Origin: Fangia hongkongensis FSC776 = DSM 21703
GTDB taxonomy: Bacteria > Pseudomonadota > Gammaproteobacteria > Francisellales > Francisellaceae
DNA length: 41,667 bases
Direction of reading: 5' to 3'
Assembly: GCF_000379445.1 (NCBI RefSeq)
Contig: NZ_KB902250.1
Coordinates: 1-41,667 of the forward strand
Positions within the stretch are counted from its first letter, which is position 1. Every line of letters starts with the position of its first letter. Positions 26,413-36,174 of the stretch are shown one piece after another. The translations under genes were made by a program, and so were the position numbers. Under the pieces are notes generated by a model, which did not search any database, was not told the origin of the DNA, and worked only from the letters and a program-made list of their open reading frames with translations.

Positions 26413-26434
26413 CCTTTTATAATCCTTTTATAAG
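26413..26434. repeat. Tandem 11-bp direct repeat CCTTTTATAAK
   Basis: CCTTTTATAAT is followed at once by CCTTTTATAAG in the gap upstream of the CBS-uup operon (about 85 bases before the CBS start). It may be a binding site or a product of slippage in AT-rich DNA. Confidence 0.4.
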
Positions 26435-26470
26435 TAGTTATGGCTTATGAAGGGTTGTGTTGTGTTTGAA

Positions 26471-26489
26471 GCGCTTAAAAATTAAGTGC
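26471..26489 (-). terminator. Weak stem-loop after the RND adaptor gene
   Basis: GCGCTTAA and TTAAGTGC form an 8-bp stem (one G-T pair) around an AAA loop, starting at the TAG stop of the adaptor gene. On the minus strand it is followed by TTC rather than a long U-run, so termination would be weak. Confidence 0.35.
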
Positions 26490-27532
26490 TATATACTGAC
26501 ATTAATCCCATTTCTTAATTTATTGGTTCCCGCGATGACAATGATATCTTTTAAGTGAATGCCATTGGTTAGAATCACTTCATTATCACCTACTTGATTG
26601 CCTAGGGTAACAGGCTGTTCATAGGCCTTATCATCAACTATTTTATAAACATAGGTTTTTGTCCCATCATAAACAACTGCTTGAGAGGGCACAATTACAA
26701 GGTTTTTCTGCTCTTTGGTAACAAGGTTGATATTCGCCAAATCCCCCGGGAGCAGCTCTTTATCTTTATTGCTAAAATTAGCCCGAACTAGAATGCTATT
26801 GCTATCAGGGTTTATTTGATTATTGATTGCACTGACATAACCAGTAAATATTTTATCAGGATAGGCATCGATGGCCAGCTCCACTTTTTGTTTTAGTTGA
26901 AGGGCGGCTTGATATTTACTTGGGATGGAAAAATCAACATAGACCGGATCAAATGTTTGTAGTGATAATAAATCATCGCCTGCGCTAACATACTGGCCAA
27001 CTTTTGCTGAAATAATCCCGACATTACCACTAAATGGCGCATGGATAATGGCATCATTTAGCTCAGATTGAATCAATTTCTCTTCAGCTAAATCTTTCTG
27101 GTAGGTTGCTTGTGCGGTATCAAGCTCTGCTTTGGAAGTTGCAGCTTGTTTATATAAACTCTGATAACGGGTAAGATTAAGCTTATCTAATTGCGTTTGA
27201 GCTTGATAATAAGCAAGATTAGCTTTTAGTGCATCAGGGTTAATCTCAATCAGCGTTTGGCCTTTAGTAACATACTCTCCTGAGGTTACATTTATTTTTG
27301 TGATTGGGCCGGCAACATTTGATTTAATGGTTATCCCGTTAACTGATTCAATATGGCCAAGGGCGTTGATGGTGTTGTCATGGCTTTGCGTTTTAACTGT
27401 CATGGTCGCAACATGTGGCTTAGTTATTCTTATGCTCTTTTGTTCAGAGGCTTGGTGCCACATTAATAAAACAATTGCAATGAAAATGAGAATAATGATA
27501 ATGCTGATAACAGCTTGGAGTCGTTTTTTCAT
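26489..27532 (-). CDS. RND efflux periplasmic adaptor (MexH-like)
   Basis: This 347-residue membrane-fusion protein bridges the RND pump and an outer-membrane channel. It has an N-terminal membrane anchor (residues 5-25) without a lipobox. The first lipoyl half (VAGPITKINVTSGEYVTKGQ), a helical hairpin, the second lipoyl half (IIHAPFSGNVGIISAKVGQY), a beta-barrel and the membrane-proximal domain follow in order. The family is HlyD/AcrA; the short hairpin and uncleaved anchor fit the MexH-type group. It starts 5 bases after the RND pump gene, so the two form an operon with pump first. No outer-membrane factor gene is nearby, so it presumably uses a shared TolC-type channel. Confidence 0.92.
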   Translation of the reverse strand: MKKRLQAVISIIIILIFIAIVLLMWHQASEQKSIRITKPHVATMTVKTQSHDNTINALGHIESVNGITIKSNVAGPITKINVTSGEYVTKGQTLIEINPDALKANLAYYQAQTQLDKLNLTRYQSLYKQAATSKAELDTAQATYQKDLAEEKLIQSELNDAIIHAPFSGNVGIISAKVGQYVSAGDDLLSLQTFDPVYVDFSIPSKYQAALQLKQKVELAIDAYPDKIFTGYVSAINNQINPDSNSILVRANFSNKDKELLPGDLANINLVTKEQKNLVIVPSQAVVYDGTKTYVYKIVDDKAYEQPVTLGNQVGDNEVILTNGIHLKDIIVIAGTNKLRNGINVSI

Positions 27533-27537
27533 GATAT

Positions 27538-30500
27538 CTATCTCTCTAAACGTGCGGGTTTTCGCTTAAAAATGCAATATATGATGGGCAAAATAATCAG
27601 TGTAAATAGTGTGCCAAATAGCATGCCTGCAAAAATAACCATTCCTAGCTGATTTCTTGCATTACTGCCTGCTCCAGATGCAAGTATTAAAGGGATGCTG
27701 CCAAAAAGCATTGCTAAAGTGGTCATAAGAACAGGCTTTAAGCGAATGCTCCCAGCTTCGATAATGGAGGTTTCTATTGAGCTTTTGTGTTCTTTTTGAT
27801 GTTGGCGCGCAAAATCAATCAGTAAAATACCATGTTTTGTAATAAGTCCAATCAGGGTGATGAGTCCAATTTCTGTATAAATGTTGAGTGAATAGTGACA
27901 GAAGTACAGTGCCAATAGTGCGCTTGTGATGGCTAGAGGTACGCTAAACATGATAATAAGTGGATCGATAAAGCTTTCATACTGAGCTGACAGGACAAGG
28001 AAAATCACTAATAAGGCAGCTAAAAACAGAAGTGTCATGCTGTCTTGCGTTTGCAAAAAAGAACGTGTTTGTCCACTTGTATCCTCACTCATTTGGTCAG
28101 TTTTATATTCATTGAAAAGGGATTGAAAATAACTTAGAGCCTGTTGTGTACTGTAATTGCCGGCAAGTTGTGCTGAAATAGTTACGGCGCGCTGCCCCTG
28201 AAAGTGTGGCCAGCTTGATGAGACAACCTCGTTTTGTAATTGAATAACGCTGGATAAGGGAATTTGTTTACCAGAGCTTGTTGGAACGGTTAAAACATCA
28301 ATAATGCCTTGATTGTCGCGTGTCAAATCGCTTAGCTGAGGGATGACATAATAACCATATCCATTGAGTGTGAATTCGTTATTTTCAGGCTGACCAAATG
28401 CAACACTAAGCACTTTAGCAATATCATCCATTGACACACCAAGATAATTGGCTTTGGTTTTATTTACCTTGATGAGCACTTGGGGTTGGTCAATGTGTAG
28501 ATCAATTTGGGTATTGATGATCTCAGGATTATTCGCAGCCTCGCTCACTATTTTATTGGCAACTTGGCTAAGATTACTATAGCTCCCCATGCTTTTTATG
28601 ACATATTCAAAATTATATATCCCTTTGGAAATTGGCAATGCTGGTGGAGAGTTCAGCATAATGTTAAGCCCTTTATTTTGTGAAAGCTCAGGCATTAGCT
28701 TTTGTGTGATTTCGCTGGCACTTAAGTTACGATCACTCCAGCTTGTAAGGCTCAGTATAATCATGGATGCATACTCTCCCATTGGGAAACCATTGGTAAT
28801 GGTGTTATTTTGAATTTCGGGCACTTTTTTAAAAATGGAGCTAAGTGGTAGCGTATAGCTTTGTGTGTAGTTTAATGAAGCTGAAGTTGGACCGATTGCC
28901 ATACCGATTAAAACACCTTGATCTTCACTTGGTGCGAGTTCACTTTTTTCTGATAGGAGAAAAAAGCAGCTACCACCTAAGATTAGAATAAGTATTAAGA
29001 GCATCAAAATGATTTTCTTTTGATGAATAATACATCTTAGAAGCTTTTTATAAAGAAGGCTTAATTGCGTAAAGCACTTTTCAGTTTTGATAGCAAACCT
29101 TCCCTCATGTGTAGTAATCACCTTCGAGCACAACATGGGAGTAAAAAATAGAGCAACGACTCCAGAGATGAGAACTGCTGATGCTAAAGTAAAGGCGAAT
29201 TGTTTAAAAAGCGCGCCTGTAATGCCGGTGTTTAAGCCTATTGGTGCAAAAACGGCTAAAAGCGTAATGGTGATGCCGATAACAGCAGAAGTGAGCTCCT
29301 TAATGCCACACATAGCAGCTTGCAGTGGTGATTTGCCCATTAACATATGGCGGTGAATATTTTCCATCACCACAATCGCATCATCAACGACAAGACCAAT
29401 TGCTAATACAAAAGCCAGTAAAGTCATCAGGTTAATGCTAAAGCCGAGATTGTACATAACGAGCAATGTGCCACAAAGTGATAGGGGAATTGCGCTAAGT
29501 GGAATCAAAGACCAGCGCAGTGACCCTAAGAACAGTGCAATAATAAGCATGACCAATACAATTGTAATAATCAATGTGCTTACAATTTCCTCAAGTGCGG
29601 CATTAATATAAAGAGAGCTGTCTCTCATTACTTGAACGTGCAAATCAGCAGGTAGTTGAATGCTGTTGATTGCACGTTTAATTAACTTTGCCGATACAAT
29701 CGGGTTCGCATCATTTTTATAGGTGATAGCGAGTCCTACAGCAGGCTGCCCATTGGTGAACATTGAGCTTGTCGTATCTTCTGCACCCAGTTTAACCTTG
29801 GCAATATCTTTGAGGCGTATAACCGTATTATCAACTTGTTTAATAACAAGGTTACTAAACTCATCTGCCGTATTGTTATCTGTTTTTGCTTCGATAGTAA
29901 TAATTTGTGATTTGCGATCAATTTCACCGGGCGTTGCCTGCACGTTTTGCTTTGTTAAAGCATTATCAACGTCGATTGCACTAATGCCATATTTTTGCAT
30001 TTTATAGGGGTTTAACCAAATGCGCATCGCATACTGTCGATCACCCATAATTTGTAGCTCCCCAACACCGTTAAGGTTGGATAATATCGGTTCAATATTG
30101 CGGGTGATATAGTCACTTACTGTGCTTGCTTGCATGCTGTTACTGCTATAACTGAGCACCATATCTGGCATGCTGCTGGCATCAGCCTCTCGTATAACAG
30201 GGTCATTTACGCCATTTGGCAGTTTTGAGCTGACGCTTGACAGTGCAGTTTGGATTTGAGTAACTGCTTTATTTTCATCTGCATTGATCGTGAGGTTAAC
30301 AGATACTTGGCTCATACCACTTTTACTGTTTGAGCTGATATAATCAACACTATCAATGCCTTGTAAAGCAGTTTCAATTGGCGTTGTAACCATTGACTCT
30401 ATTGTGCTCGCATTTGCGCCTGGATAGCTCGTGCTGATCATAATCGTATTTCCACTTAAATCAGGATACTCTCTAAGCTCTAGTTTCTGGTAAGCAAAAA

Positions 30501-30570
30501 AGCCACAGAAGGTAAGAAGAAGAAATACCGAAGTCGTGAAAACAGGGCGACGAATAAAAAAAGCTAGCAT
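27538..30570 (-). CDS. RND efflux pump, HAE1 family
   Basis: This 1010-residue inner-membrane proton-driven exporter is of typical RND length. It opens with the first membrane helix after FFIRRPVF. Two large periplasmic loops and two bundles of membrane helices follow. The proton-relay aspartates are in GLVVDDAIVVMENI (Asp396, Asp397), and the matching Lys lies in LITKHGILLIDFARQ in the second half. Sequence style is nearest the MexI/VexF-like hydrophobe exporters; substrates cannot be named. It is first in an operon with the adaptor. The ribosome-binding site is weak. Its 184-bp upstream gap carries a 22-bp palindrome (30714-30735). No TetR- or MarR-type regulator is adjacent. Confidence 0.95.
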   Translation of the reverse strand: MLAFFIRRPVFTTSVFLLLTFCGFFAYQKLELREYPDLSGNTIMISTSYPGANASTIESMVTTPIETALQGIDSVDYISSNSKSGMSQVSVNLTINADENKAVTQIQTALSSVSSKLPNGVNDPVIREADASSMPDMVLSYSSNSMQASTVSDYITRNIEPILSNLNGVGELQIMGDRQYAMRIWLNPYKMQKYGISAIDVDNALTKQNVQATPGEIDRKSQIITIEAKTDNNTADEFSNLVIKQVDNTVIRLKDIAKVKLGAEDTTSSMFTNGQPAVGLAITYKNDANPIVSAKLIKRAINSIQLPADLHVQVMRDSSLYINAALEEIVSTLIITIVLVMLIIALFLGSLRWSLIPLSAIPLSLCGTLLVMYNLGFSINLMTLLAFVLAIGLVVDDAIVVMENIHRHMLMGKSPLQAAMCGIKELTSAVIGITITLLAVFAPIGLNTGITGALFKQFAFTLASAVLISGVVALFFTPMLCSKVITTHEGRFAIKTEKCFTQLSLLYKKLLRCIIHQKKIILMLLILILILGGSCFFLLSEKSELAPSEDQGVLIGMAIGPTSASLNYTQSYTLPLSSIFKKVPEIQNNTITNGFPMGEYASMIILSLTSWSDRNLSASEITQKLMPELSQNKGLNIMLNSPPALPISKGIYNFEYVIKSMGSYSNLSQVANKIVSEAANNPEIINTQIDLHIDQPQVLIKVNKTKANYLGVSMDDIAKVLSVAFGQPENNEFTLNGYGYYVIPQLSDLTRDNQGIIDVLTVPTSSGKQIPLSSVIQLQNEVVSSSWPHFQGQRAVTISAQLAGNYSTQQALSYFQSLFNEYKTDQMSEDTSGQTRSFLQTQDSMTLLFLAALLVIFLVLSAQYESFIDPLIIMFSVPLAITSALLALYFCHYSLNIYTEIGLITLIGLITKHGILLIDFARQHQKEHKSSIETSIIEAGSIRLKPVLMTTLAMLFGSIPLILASGAGSNARNQLGMVIFAGMLFGTLFTLIILPIIYCIFKRKPARLER

Positions 30571-30713
30571 CGGATTAATAGCATTAGAATGTTAATAATC
30601 AATGTAAAATAAAGCAGTAGCTCCATAGAACCTCTCTCAGTTTTGGCACCATAGTGATAATAGTAAGAAGTGTATAGGGTAAACGTAACAACAGTGCTAC
30701 AAGCAAAGGAAAA

Positions 30714-30735
30714 AATGTAACAAGGTTGTTACATT
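30714..30735. terminator. 22-bp palindrome: terminator of the lnt operon and/or operator for the RND pump
   Basis: AATGTAACAA-GG-TTGTTACATT is a perfect 10-bp inverted repeat with a 2-base centre, 20 bases beyond the lnt stop. On the minus strand it is followed by a T6 run, as a Rho-independent terminator would be, although the stem is AT-rich. A further half-site GTAACAA lies at 30685-30691, 32 bases away, which would also suit a regulator binding upstream of the RND operon. Both roles are possible. Confidence 0.5.
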
Positions 30736-30754
30736 ATTAAAAGGCGATAGGTTT

Positions 30755-32257
30755 TTAACGGCGATTAAAAAATCTGGTAAGCACTGAAATAGCGATAAAC
30801 ATAAGCATTAAAGCAAAAAGCGGATATAAGCCATATAACAGCCAAATGGTATTGCCTTTCATAGGAGTAATATATCCACTTAAGATGGCTTGAGTATTTT
30901 GTGGAAGGTGTTTTGTGATTTCACCTTTTGGGTTAATAATGGCAGTGACGCCATTATTGGTTGCTTGAATCACATATCGCCCTGTTTCAATAGCGCGCAT
31001 TTGGGCAATCTCCAAATGCTGCCAAGGGGCCAGAGAGTCACCAAACCATGCATCATCACTAATAATACCAATAAGATCTGCATTTTGAAGCTGCGCTCTG
31101 AGCTCCGTAGGGTAGGCGCTTTCATAACAAATATAAAGTGCAACTGAAATCCCATTCATATCTAAAAGTGGCTGGATTTCTTGTCCTTTTGTAAAGCTCG
31201 ACATCGGGATGCTAAAGTGCTGCATGAGTGGTTCAAGCCACTTTGCAAAAGGATAGTATTCGCCAAATGGTACGAGGTGATGTTTATAGTAGTGTCCACT
31301 GCCGTTTCCATAAACAAATGCAGAGTTGAAATATTGATCTTGTTTATTGAGAGCGACAGTGCCAACTAAAATGGCATTGTTATGAGCTTTTCCTAATTCA
31401 TTAATTTGTTGCAAAAATGGCTCAATGTAAGGTTTGAATGTTGGAATCGCATTTTCAGGCCAAAAGATAAGATCAGCACTGTTCTTGTCTGTTGCTTGGT
31501 AATAATAATTAATGATTTTTTGCAGCATTTGAGGATCCCACTTTTCCTCTTGGACATAATTGCCTTGAATCAGATTAACAGACTTCTTGCTACCAGCAGG
31601 GACTGTCCAAGTGATATGGCTTAACAAAAAGGCAAGCAACAGAGTGATCAAAATGCCAAAGCTAAAAAAGCATGCTTTTTTTATTCTTTTATGCCAGAAG
31701 GTTGCAACCAGTTCATTAAATAATATGGCAATAAAGCACACGGCAAAACTAACAAGGTAGACACTACCTATACTAGCATAGGCGCTAAGAAAGTTGTGTG
31801 TTTGTGAGTAACCCAAAAGCACCCATGGAAAACCGGTGAATAAAAAAGTTCTGCCAAGCTCTAAAATAACCCAGATAACAGGGTAGAGCAAAACACGATG
31901 AGGGGAGAGTGTTACCGTGCAAATATGCGCTAACAGAGAAAAAATCAAAAAGAAAATAGAGAGGACAATGATAAAAAGAAGGCTTAAAAAAATAGCCAGT
32001 AGCAGCGATTGACTAAAAGCATAAATGCTCACATAGACCCAAGAGATGCTGGTGGCAAAAAAGCCAACACCATATAGATAGCCGATAAGAAGCTTCTTTT
32101 TCAACTTGGTACTATTCTCAAGGAGATAAAAAAATCCGCAAACGGAAATAAAAGCACAAATCGCTATGGCAATCGGTGAGAATGAAAGGGTGAGAATAGC
32201 GCCAAAAATAAGCGCCAGTAGCGATGAATAGGTGGTTTTGAGCTGCTTATTTTTCAT
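30755..32257 (-). CDS. lnt: Apolipoprotein N-acyltransferase
   Basis: Lnt adds the third acyl chain to the N-terminal Cys of lipoproteins in the inner membrane. The 500-residue protein has six to eight N-terminal membrane helices, then a nitrilase-type periplasmic domain. The catalytic triad is Glu268 (WPENAIP), Lys325 (YYKHHLVPFGEYYPF) and Cys377 (LYICYES). One C-terminal membrane helix precedes the basic end. The start at the ATG 32255-32257 overlaps the end of corC by 11 bases; a GTG at 32281 is possible but has no ribosome-binding site. It is the last gene of the miaB operon. It would mature the FipB-like lipoprotein in this window. Confidence 0.96.
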   Translation of the reverse strand: MKNKQLKTTYSSLLALIFGAILTLSFSPIAIAICAFISVCGFFYLLENSTKLKKKLLIGYLYGVGFFATSISWVYVSIYAFSQSLLLAIFLSLLFIIVLSIFFLIFSLLAHICTVTLSPHRVLLYPVIWVILELGRTFLFTGFPWVLLGYSQTHNFLSAYASIGSVYLVSFAVCFIAILFNELVATFWHKRIKKACFFSFGILITLLLAFLLSHITWTVPAGSKKSVNLIQGNYVQEEKWDPQMLQKIINYYYQATDKNSADLIFWPENAIPTFKPYIEPFLQQINELGKAHNNAILVGTVALNKQDQYFNSAFVYGNGSGHYYKHHLVPFGEYYPFAKWLEPLMQHFSIPMSSFTKGQEIQPLLDMNGISVALYICYESAYPTELRAQLQNADLIGIISDDAWFGDSLAPWQHLEIAQMRAIETGRYVIQATNNGVTAIINPKGEITKHLPQNTQAILSGYITPMKGNTIWLLYGLYPLFALMLMFIAISVLTRFFNRR

Positions 32258-33101
32258 GGCGAACGTGCAATGTGCGCACACGGCGTTTATCAGCCTCTGT
32301 TACCTTAAAGTTAAAGCCTGCAAAGTTAAGCTCTTCACCAACATTTGGCAGATGCTTTAGCTCGTTAATGATAAGGCCGCCTACTGTATCTGCTTCACTG
32401 TCATCAATGTGACATTCAAAAAAATCATTAAAATCTTCTATCTCAGTTAATGCATTAACCGCATAGACGCCTTTTTCAAGCTCAGTGATTTGCGTTTCTT
32501 CTTCATCAAACTCATCTTCAATGTCACCAACGATTTCCTCAAGAATGTCCTCAATAGTCACAAGACCTGAAATAATGCCATATTCATCCACAACGATTGC
32601 AAGATGGTTGTGGCTAGATTTAAATTCACGTAAAAGCGCATCAAGCTTTTTGCTTTCAGGCACAAAAATAGCAGGTCGAAGCATAGAGCGGATATGCTCA
32701 GTGCTAAAGCTTTTATTCTCAACAATAATTTTGAGTAAATCTTTGGTGTGCAAAATGCCACAGACCTCATCACTATTCTCGGCAAAGACAGGAAAGCGTG
32801 TATGGGATGCTTGTGTAACAATGGATAAAATATCTTGGGTTGACATGCCAACATGTATCGTCGCCATTTGACTTCTGGCAACCATAATGTCTCTTACCTG
32901 AGAGCTGGCAACTTTTAAGACGCCATTGATCATCTCACGTGACTCACTATCAATTGTTCCCTTTTTAACAGCAAGGTCAACCAGAGAGATAAACTCACTT
33001 GAAGACTCAGGCATAAGAATGCTGGCAGCAATTTTCTCTAACCAGCTTTGTGAGGGTTCAGGGGTGTCATTTTTGTTATTTTTATCGTTTTTATCATCCA
33101 T
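32247..33101 (-). CDS. corC: CorC/YbeX-family CBS and transporter-associated domain protein
   Basis: This 284-residue soluble protein has two CBS domains (about residues 65-190; IMVARSQMATIHV, GLVTIEDILEEIVGDIEDE) and a C-terminal CorC_HlyC domain. The family was linked to magnesium and cobalt efflux, and E. coli YbeX has also been tied to ribosome biology. Its place between ybeY and lnt is the standard gammaproteobacterial order. It starts 3 bases after ybeY ends and overlaps lnt. It has no membrane segment, in contrast to larger HlyC/CorC proteins. Confidence 0.94.
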   Translation of the reverse strand: MDDKNDKNNKNDTPEPSQSWLEKIAASILMPESSSEFISLVDLAVKKGTIDSESREMINGVLKVASSQVRDIMVARSQMATIHVGMSTQDILSIVTQASHTRFPVFAENSDEVCGILHTKDLLKIIVENKSFSTEHIRSMLRPAIFVPESKKLDALLREFKSSHNHLAIVVDEYGIISGLVTIEDILEEIVGDIEDEFDEEETQITELEKGVYAVNALTEIEDFNDFFECHIDDSEADTVGGLIINELKHLPNVGEELNFAGFNFKVTEADKRRVRTLHVRHEK

Positions 33102-33104
33102 AGA

Positions 33105-33575
33105 TTATTCATTCTCAAGATAAGGGTTATCTATATGTAAGGCAGCTAATAATGCAATTTCTAATGATTCCATTTCCAAGGCCTCTTTTTCGCTTATATG
33201 GTCATATCCCAATAGATGCAGTATGCCATGAATTAGAATATGGCACCAGTGATGTTCGAGCATTTTGCGTTGGGTTTCAGCCTCAAGTGCTAACTGATCA
33301 GAGCAAATGACTAAATCACCCAAAAAATTTGCCATCTGAGCCTCTTTTGGCAAGCCAGGAGGTGCTTCAAATGGAAAGGAGAGGATGTTGGTGACTTTAT
33401 TTTTATTGCGATATTGATGATTAAGCGCAGTCATTTCTTCTTGAGAGACGATGCTGATGCTGATTTCAGCCTTGAGAATATCTTGAGCATTAAGCACCGA
33501 TGTGAGCCATGTGTGTATATCGCTTTCATTCGGTGCATAGAGGTTATGTTCATTATAAAAGTCAATATGGAGCAT
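33105..33575 (-). CDS. ybeY: Endoribonuclease YbeY
   Basis: YbeY is a zinc metallo-RNase involved in 16S rRNA 3' maturation and 70S quality control. The 156-residue protein has the full zinc motif HGILHLLGYDH (His116, His120, His126) and the preceding NKVTNILSFPFE and FLGDLVIC strands of the family. It lies 21 bases after phoH and 3 before corC in the miaB operon, the usual partners. Confidence 0.97.
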   Translation of the reverse strand: MLHIDFYNEHNLYAPNESDIHTWLTSVLNAQDILKAEISISIVSQEEMTALNHQYRNKNKVTNILSFPFEAPPGLPKEAQMANFLGDLVICSDQLALEAETQRKMLEHHWCHILIHGILHLLGYDHISEKEALEMESLEIALLAALHIDNPYLENE

Positions 33576-33596
33576 ATTAGCCCTTAATTGTGAAGA

Positions 33597-34580
33597 TTAT
33601 AAATATTCAGGTGAATGGGTTTGCTCATAATGATCATAAGCAGAAACGACACGTTGCACAATGGGATGTCTGACAACATCAAAAGTTTCAAAGAAGGTCA
33701 TGCTGATGCCTTTTATGCTTGCTAAAACCTCAATGGCGTGACGAAGTCCCGGTGTAACCCCTTTTGGTAAGTCAACTTGTGTAATATCACCTGTTACAAT
33801 AGCGGTGGAGTTAAAGCCAATGCGCGTTAAGAACATTTTCATTTGTTCTTTTGTTGTGTTTTGGCTTTCATCTAAAATAATAAATGAGTCATTGATCGTA
33901 CGCCCACGCATATAGGCCAGTGGCGCAATTTCAATCACTTGTTTTTCAATCAATTTTGTAACTCGCTCGACACCCATTAAATCATACAGTGCATCATACA
34001 TTGGCCTTAAATAAGGGTCGACTTTTTGTGCAAGATCTCCGGGTAAAAACCCTAGCTTTTCACCAGCCTCTACAGCAGGTCGAACAAGGACAAGGCGTTT
34101 TACCAGCCCCTTTTCAAAGGCCGCAACAGCGCAAGCCATCGCAAGGTAGGTTTTACCTGTTCCAGCAGGGCCAATACCAAAATTGATATCATTATCTTGT
34201 ATTCGCTTTAGATATCTCTCTTGGTTAATGGTGCGCGGAGTAATTGCGCGCTCTTTAATCATCACCTGAAATTCAGGAATAAACTTCTCTTTGTCTTGGC
34301 GTTTTTGTTGCCCAGCTATACTATTAAGCGCCATATTAAGCTCTTTATTGTTGAGCTCAAATGCGGTGTTTTCAGAGAGCTTTTTATAAGTATCTTCGAT
34401 AAATTTCTGTGCTTCGGTGATTGACGTTTTTGGGCCAACGACACGAAAATTATTTCCGCGCTGAATGATTTCAACGGCAAGGTATTTCTCAATGAGACTT
34501 AAATTTTCATTTAAATTGCCACAAAGTTTAGATAATAGTTGGCTGTTGTCAGGCTCTAGAGTGAACTGTAGTGATTTCAT
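33597..34580 (-). CDS. ybeZ: PhoH-like ATPase YbeZ
   Basis: This 327-residue P-loop ATPase of the PhoH family partners with YbeY in RNA metabolism. Walker A is GPAGTGKT (137-144) and Walker B FIILDESQN. The LVRPAVEAGEKLGFLPGDL segment is the family signature. An N-terminal KH-like region (about 20-75) precedes it. The gene starts 4 bases after miaB ends. It should not be confused with the phosphate regulon: the PhoB/PhoR genes just beyond miaB are a separate transcript on the other strand. Confidence 0.95.
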   Translation of the reverse strand: MKSLQFTLEPDNSQLLSKLCGNLNENLSLIEKYLAVEIIQRGNNFRVVGPKTSITEAQKFIEDTYKKLSENTAFELNNKELNMALNSIAGQQKRQDKEKFIPEFQVMIKERAITPRTINQERYLKRIQDNDINFGIGPAGTGKTYLAMACAVAAFEKGLVKRLVLVRPAVEAGEKLGFLPGDLAQKVDPYLRPMYDALYDLMGVERVTKLIEKQVIEIAPLAYMRGRTINDSFIILDESQNTTKEQMKMFLTRIGFNSTAIVTGDITQVDLPKGVTPGLRHAIEVLASIKGISMTFFETFDVVRHPIVQRVVSAYDHYEQTHSPEYL

Positions 34581-34584
34581 AAAG

Positions 34585-35958
34585 TTAAATCATATCTCCG
34601 CGTAAGGAATGTGGGTATGCTTCGGTAATTCTAACATCAATTAATTCGCCAATTAAACTAGAATCACCGATAAAATTCACAATACGATTGTTTTCAGTGC
34701 GACCGGCTAAGATATCTGGGTCTTTTTTAGAAGGTCCTTCGACTAAAATGCGTTGGTTTGTGCCAACCATTTGTCTTGAGATAACCATGGCGTTATGATT
34801 AAGCTGATCTTGAAGGCGCTTTAACCTTTCTTTTTTCACTTCTATAGGGGTGTCATCCGGTAAGTTAGCAGCAGGCGTTCCTGGGCGCTTTGAGTAAATG
34901 AAGCTAAAGGATTGATCAAAGTTCACCTCTTTTACAAGCGTCATAAGCTTTTCAAAATCATCCTCAGTTTCGCCAGGGAATCCAACAATAAAATCCGATG
35001 AGATGGTGATATCAGGGCGAATCTTTCTAAGCTTTCTGATTTTTTGTTTGAACTCTAAGATAGTATGATTACGCTTCATAGCAGTTAAAATTCGATCAGA
35101 TCCGTGCTGCACAGGCAAATGCAAGTGATTTGCAAGTTTGTCAACTTCGCCATAAGCTTCAATTAAGTTCTCAGAAAACTCAACAGGGTGTGAAGTGGTA
35201 AATCGAATGCGCTCAACACCATCGATTTCAGCGATAAAATGAATCAATAGAGCTAAATCAGCAATGTCGCCAGAGGACATTTTTCCAAGATAATGGTTAA
35301 CATTTTGCCCTAGAAGTGTGATTTCTTTAACGCCTTGCTCTGCCAAATGGGCGCATTCAGCCAATACATCTTCAAAAGGACGACTGACTTCAGGGCCTCT
35401 TGTATAAGGAACAACGCAATATGAGCAATATTTATCACAACCTTCCATAATAGAAACAAATGCCTTCACGCCGTCAGCTTTAGGTTCTGGCAAGTGATCA
35501 AATTTTTCAATTTCAGGAAATGAAATATCAACCTGAGAGGTTTGGGAGTCCTTTTTCTTGTTGATTAAATCTGGCAGGCGATGAATTGTCTGCGGGCCAA
35601 ATACAATATCAACAAAAGGCGCACGTTTTATAATGTTTTCGCCTTCTTGCGATGCCACACATCCACCAACACCAATAACAAGCTCTGGGTTTTTATTCTT
35701 AAGCGTTTTCCAGCGGCCTAACTCATGAAACACTTTCTCTTGTGCCTTTTCACGAATTGAGCAGGTGTTGATTAAAATAATATCTGCCTCTTTAAAGTCT
35801 TCCGTCTTTGTGGTATTAAAATTGGCTTCTAACACCTCATTCATTCTTGAGGAGTCATATTCATTCATTTGGCAGCCAAGTGTTTTGATATATACTTTTT
35901 TATTCGGCTTTTGAGTATTGTTAATTGGAGCTTGAAGCTCGCTTACTACTTCAGTCAT
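34585..35958 (-). CDS. miaB: tRNA-2-methylthio-N6-dimethylallyladenosine synthase MiaB
   Basis: This radical-SAM methylthiotransferase acts on i6A37 of tRNAs. The 457-residue protein has the N-terminal UPF0004 domain with auxiliary-cluster cysteines 29, 66 and 100 ([20 protein letters not shown]). The radical-SAM cluster is Cys174, Cys178 and Cys181 (CDKYCSYC), and a C-terminal TRAM domain (about 395-457) binds RNA. It is the first gene of the operon. On the minus strand, TTGACA (complement of 35988-35993) and TAGAGA 17 bases further could be a promoter, but they sit so close to the ATG that this is doubtful. miaA is not in the window. Confidence 0.97.
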   Translation of the reverse strand: MTEVVSELQAPINNTQKPNKKVYIKTLGCQMNEYDSSRMNEVLEANFNTTKTEDFKEADIILINTCSIREKAQEKVFHELGRWKTLKNKNPELVIGVGGCVASQEGENIIKRAPFVDIVFGPQTIHRLPDLINKKKDSQTSQVDISFPEIEKFDHLPEPKADGVKAFVSIMEGCDKYCSYCVVPYTRGPEVSRPFEDVLAECAHLAEQGVKEITLLGQNVNHYLGKMSSGDIADLALLIHFIAEIDGVERIRFTTSHPVEFSENLIEAYGEVDKLANHLHLPVQHGSDRILTAMKRNHTILEFKQKIRKLRKIRPDITISSDFIVGFPGETEDDFEKLMTLVKEVNFDQSFSFIYSKRPGTPAANLPDDTPIEVKKERLKRLQDQLNHNAMVISRQMVGTNQRILVEGPSKKDPDILAGRTENNRIVNFIGDSSLIGELIDVRITEAYPHSLRGDMI

Positions 35959-36116
35959 ACTTTATCTCTAATCGGTTTATATTATCTTGTCAATGCGTTC
36001 ACGTTTTAATCAAAAAATCTGCAATAGGGTACCTTTTTTTTATCAAAAATGCCAGTGACATTTTCTGTTGAAGATAATGGGTTTAGCTTGAGATAAATCA
36101 ATACAGCGACTTCAGC

Positions 36117-36145
36117 TTGAACTGCTGATCTAAGCAAGATAGTAT
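36117..36145 (+). promoter_or_regulatory. Candidate sigma-70 promoter for phoB-phoR
   Basis: TTGAAC (36117-36122) and TAGTAT (36140-36145) are spaced by 17 bases and would give a leader of about 23 bases to the phoB ATG. No sequence matching the E. coli Pho-box consensus (CTGTCAT repeats) is seen near it, so autoregulation is not supported. Consensus match only. Confidence 0.5.
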
Positions 36146-36174
36146 GTTGCTAATACAAACTAATTATACTCAAT

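Noticed and set aside
32485..32871. Plus-strand frame of 128 codons opposite corC
   Set aside because: Serine-rich shadow of corC, which has recognisable CBS domains on the minus strand.
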